A stretch of 7,053 nucleotides of DNA from Methanomethylovorans sp. PtaU1.Bin073. GTDB lineage: Archaea; Halobacteriota; Methanosarcinia; Methanosarcinales; Methanosarcinaceae. Position numbers and translations under genes: made by a program. Of the stretch, positions 6,766 through 7,053 are shown one piece after another; position 1 is the stretch's first letter, and each line of letters opens with the position of its first letter. The notes below the pieces were generated by a model. It made no database searches and was not told the origin of the DNA. It was given only the letters and a program-made list of their open reading frames with translations. The stretch lies in assembly GCA_002067265.1 (NCBI GenBank), contig MVQW01000104.1, forward strand, positions 1 to 7,053, given 5' to 3'.

Positions 6766-6777
6766 GGATATATATCC
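6766..6777. repeat. 12-base perfect palindrome upstream of the U32 promoter
   Basis: GGATATATATCC is a perfect palindrome about 40 bases upstream of the U32 TATA box and just past the stop of the upstream membrane protein gene. It could be a regulator site or an additional TATA-like element. The AT core makes chance occurrence plausible. Confidence 0.3.
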
Positions 6778-6785
6778 AAAGAAGT

Positions 6786-7052
6786 CTATGCCTTCTTTTT
6801 CAGCAGGTGGAATTTGAGCACATATAGACAGAAAACTACTACTACAAGGTTAAACACAGCCTTGATGATGGGAATATATTCCGACTCAAACCATGTGTAG
6901 ATTATTTGATCTACCGAGCCTACGAACTGGAGTACTGAAATTGCAAGAAGAAGACCCACTAGTATGAATAGACCAGCTCTAAAATAGTCCTCCATTGTTG
7001 GTTCTTTTCTCTCTTTCGTCTTTACTGGTGCAGGAGATTGCACCTGCCCCAT
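6786..7052 (-). CDS. small two-helix membrane protein of unknown function, start uncertain
   Basis: I do not recognise this family. From the ATG at 7052 it is 88 residues. It has a charged, Lys/Pro-rich N-terminal tail (1-22), one membrane helix at about 24-47 (AGLFILVGLLLAISVLQFVG), a short acidic/aromatic loop (YTWFESEY), a second helix at about 59-82 and a basic LKKKA end. This suggests both ends face the cytoplasm. The ATG at 7052 is one base from the window edge, so the gene may begin further upstream. An internal ATG at 6995 (MEDYFRAG) would give a 69-residue protein without the tail. Neither start has a visible ribosome binding site within the window. The gene ends in TAG; reading through it would add 36 residues, up to a TGA at 6680-6678. 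It lies 91 bases upstream of the U32 start on the same strand, but the intervening TATA box suggests separate transcription. Confidence 0.7.
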   Translation of the reverse strand: MGQVQSPAPVKTKERKEPTMEDYFRAGLFILVGLLLAISVLQFVGSVDQIIYTWFESEYIPIIKAVFNLVVVVFCLYVLKFHLLKKKA

Positions 7053-7053
7053 A

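Noticed and set aside
6225..6900. Plus-strand open frames opposite the U32 N-terminus and the U32 upstream region
   Set aside because: They are antisense to conserved U32 motifs or to the membrane gene and promoter, and have no ribosome binding site or family resemblance.

Overview
This window reads as an archaeal chromosome segment, most likely from a methanogen or methanogen-related archaeon of the Methanosarcinales type. The evidence is a zinc-dependent methylcobamide:coenzyme M methyltransferase (MtaA/MtbA family), a class I lysyl-tRNA synthetase, AT-rich TATA-box promoters, GGTGA/GAGGTG ribosome binding sites and moderate (visibly below 50%) GC. The genus cannot be fixed from the sequence alone. 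No RNA gene, insertion sequence, CRISPR array or attachment site was seen, and no gene-free stretch exceeds about 200 bases.

Layout. The first ~87 bases hold only a possible gene end and a small hairpin. A minus-strand mtaA-like gene (88-1122) is divergent from a plus-strand pair, across a 193-base promoter region. The pair is class I lysyl-tRNA synthetase (1316-2908) followed two bases later by a SAM-dependent methyltransferase that must start at TTG (2911-3564). These converge, with a 27-base overlap, on a minus-strand cluster. In transcription order the cluster is a tandem U32-family protein (6694-4247), a DNPH1/Rcl-type nucleotide N-glycosidase (4250-3816, ATGA overlap with a strong ribosome binding site) and a BofA-like small membrane protein (3783-3538). 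Upstream of the cluster, on the same strand, lies a two-helix membrane protein of unknown function at the window edge (6786-7052). A clear TATA box just upstream of the U32 gene suggests the cluster has its own promoter and a nearly leaderless start.

Functional reading. mtaA feeds methyl groups from a methylated corrinoid protein to coenzyme M in methylotrophic methanogenesis, and lysS is housekeeping. The most interesting unit is the U32-DNPH1 pair. Known U32 proteins are iron-sulfur enzymes, several of which hydroxylate pyrimidines in RNA, and DNPH1 cleaves (modified) deoxynucleoside monophosphates. Their translational coupling suggests, by inference only, a nucleic-acid modification and nucleotide-salvage or sanitation link. 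The U32 protein carries two U32-like halves, each with its own set of four cysteines.

Two of the seven genes (lysS and the edge membrane protein) end in TAG. This matters because many relatives of this group read UAG as pyrrolysine.
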